NCBI GenBank assembly: GCA_035720945.1
Contig: DASTNK010000154.1
Span: forward strand, 1 to 6,842
Direction of reading: 5' to 3'
Source of the DNA: SCQX01 sp035720945
Lineage (GTDB): Bacteria > Pseudomonadota > Gammaproteobacteria > Burkholderiales > Burkholderiaceae_B
DNA length: 6,842 nucleotides
Shown here: positions 6,021-6,842 of the stretch, piece by piece
How positions within the stretch are numbered: position 1 is the stretch's first letter
How the letters are laid out: each line of letters begins with the position of its first letter
Position numbers and translations under genes: made by a program
Notes under the pieces: model-generated
The model's database searches: none
What the model was told of the DNA's origin: nothing
Seen by the model: the letters and a program-made list of their open reading frames with translations, nothing else

Positions 6021-6796
6021 AACGCATCAGCTCACGTGAGAATCCGGCGTACAAGCGGGTGCTTCGCATCGCGGAAGGCAAGGAGCGCGGCTGGGCGGTG
6101 ATCGAGGGCATTCATTTGTGCCGCGCGTGGCTCGACCATGTGGGCCAGCCCGACATGGCCCTGTTCGATGAGGGCGGGCTGGGTCCGGATGGCGAACAGG
6201 CCGGCCTGGCCTCGCGGCTCGACGCGCATCGATGCCTGGTGTGCGAGCCGCGGTCATGGCGTGCGGTGTCCGGGGTCGAGCATGGCCAGGGTGTGCTGTT
6301 CGTGGTTAGTGTGCCGGAACCGGACATTCCACTGACCCTGGACCGGAACTGCATCTGGCTGGATCGCGTGCAGGATCCGGGCAATCTCGGAACCCTTTTA
6401 CGCACGGCCGCGGCGGCCGGAATAGGGCAGGCGTACCTCTCTGAAGGGTGCGCCAACGCGTGGTCGCAAAAAGTCCTGCGCAGCGCCCAGGGTGCCCATT
6501 TCGTCATGGCGATCCACGAGCGCCAGGAACTGCGGGCCTTGCGGGCCCGTCTGCGTATTCCACTGGTGGCGACATCGTTGCGTGACGCCCGGTCGATTGA
6601 CGACGTCGCGCTTCCGGCCGACTGCGCCTGGTTGTTCGGCAATGAAGGACGTGGTGTGGCGGACGATCTTCTGGACGCGGCCGATGAGCGGGTGTTCATC
6701 CCGCAAGTCGCGACGGTGGAGTCGTTGAACGTGGCGGCGGCGGCGGCGATCTGCCTGTTTGAGCAACGTCGGCGGCACAGGGTCGGCGCCGCGTAG
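6017..6796 (+). CDS. SpoU/TrmH-family RNA 2'-O-ribose methyltransferase
   Basis: A SPOUT-class, S-adenosylmethionine-dependent enzyme predicted to methylate a ribose 2'-OH in rRNA or tRNA; the target nucleotide cannot be told from sequence. The 259-residue protein has an N-terminal substrate-binding part beginning ISSRENPAYKRV, with VIEGIHLCRAWL, and then the C-terminal knotted domain. Its three motifs are clear: motif 1 DRVQDPGNLGTLLRTAAAAG with N123, motif 2 LFGNEGRGV with N209 and E210, and motif 3 IPQVATVESLNVAAAAAICL with N238. The frame stays open further upstream, but the ATG at 6017 is chosen because it overlaps the rnhB stop in ATGA, repeating the two preceding junctions, and because family homology begins there. 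Candidates within the family include RlmB-like and TrmH-like proteins; I would not assign a symbol. A run of five GCG codons encodes part of motif 3. Confidence 0.92.
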   Translation: MKRISSRENPAYKRVLRIAEGKERGWAVIEGIHLCRAWLDHVGQPDMALFDEGGLGPDGEQAGLASRLDAHRCLVCEPRSWRAVSGVEHGQGVLFVVSVPEPDIPLTLDRNCIWLDRVQDPGNLGTLLRTAAAAGIGQAYLSEGCANAWSQKVLRSAQGAHFVMAIHERQELRALRARLRIPLVATSLRDARSIDDVALPADCAWLFGNEGRGVADDLLDAADERVFIPQVATVESLNVAAAAAICLFEQRRRHRVGAA

Positions 6797-6802
6797 GCCC
6801 AC

Positions 6803-6835
6803 CCTTTCCGGCGTGCGTGCATCGGCCGGTGAAGG
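6803..6835 (+). terminator. Imperfect inverted repeat after the last gene, possible transcription terminator
   Basis: CCTT-T-CCGGC (6803-6812) can pair with GCCGG-TG-AAGG (6825-6835). This gives nine pairs with a small internal loop and a twelve-base apical loop. It begins seven bases after the methyltransferase stop, which fits an operon end. Only a short CATTT follows before the window closes, so no proper T tract is visible. The arms are seen directly; a terminator role is inferred and weak. Confidence 0.3.
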
Positions 6836-6842
6836 CATTTGG

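Noticed and set aside
6112..6822. Minus-strand frame opposite the methyltransferase and the 3' tail
   Set aside because: The methyltransferase has all three SPOUT motifs in the + frame. The antisense translation is Arg/Ser/Ala-rich with no recognisable fold.
1..6842. Mobile element, CRISPR array, tRNA or rRNA, or a new defence system
   Set aside because: Coding density is nearly complete with conserved housekeeping genes. There are no spaced direct repeats, transposase motifs or RNA-gene signatures, and composition is uniform.

Overview
The window is a chromosomal cell-envelope operon from a Gram-negative bacterium. All genes are on the + strand, with almost no intergenic space. Gene order, the high GC content and the protein wording (for example the BamA C-terminus ending FQFQIGTGF, and LpxB with a PWVGLPNVLL stretch) suggest a betaproteobacterium of order Burkholderiales, most likely Alcaligenaceae near Bordetella, Achromobacter or Castellaniella. 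That placement is an inference from remembered family sequences, not from a search.

Layout: the 3' part of bamA (bases 2-1189, cut by the window edge); a 62-base AT-richer gap with a hairpin at the bamA stop; skp/ompH (1252-1806); lpxD (1813-2913); fabZ (2935-3387); lpxA (3392-4186); lpxB (4183-5409); rnhB (5406-6020); a SpoU/TrmH-family RNA 2'-O-methyltransferase (6017-6796); and a 46-base tail with an imperfect inverted repeat. The last four genes are linked by three successive ATGA stop/start overlaps. No gene-free stretch exceeds about 62 bases.

The genes cooperate in building the outer membrane. BamA inserts beta-barrel proteins and Skp escorts them across the periplasm. LpxA, LpxD and LpxB carry out the first, third and fifth steps of lipid A synthesis. 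FabZ belongs to the fatty-acid elongation cycle, which competes with LpxA and LpxD for 3-hydroxyacyl-ACP. RnhB and the RNA methyltransferase are unrelated to the envelope but appear to be co-transcribed with it.

This is a conserved housekeeping region, and I see no sign of a novel system, mobile element, CRISPR array, tRNA or rRNA. The points worth a second look are residue-level: Gly at the LpxA acyl-chain ruler position, a Leu in place of a usually aromatic uridine-binding residue in LpxD, a long glycine-rich loop in LpxB, and a cysteine pair in an unusual BamA loop. There are also two hairpins at transcription-unit joints.
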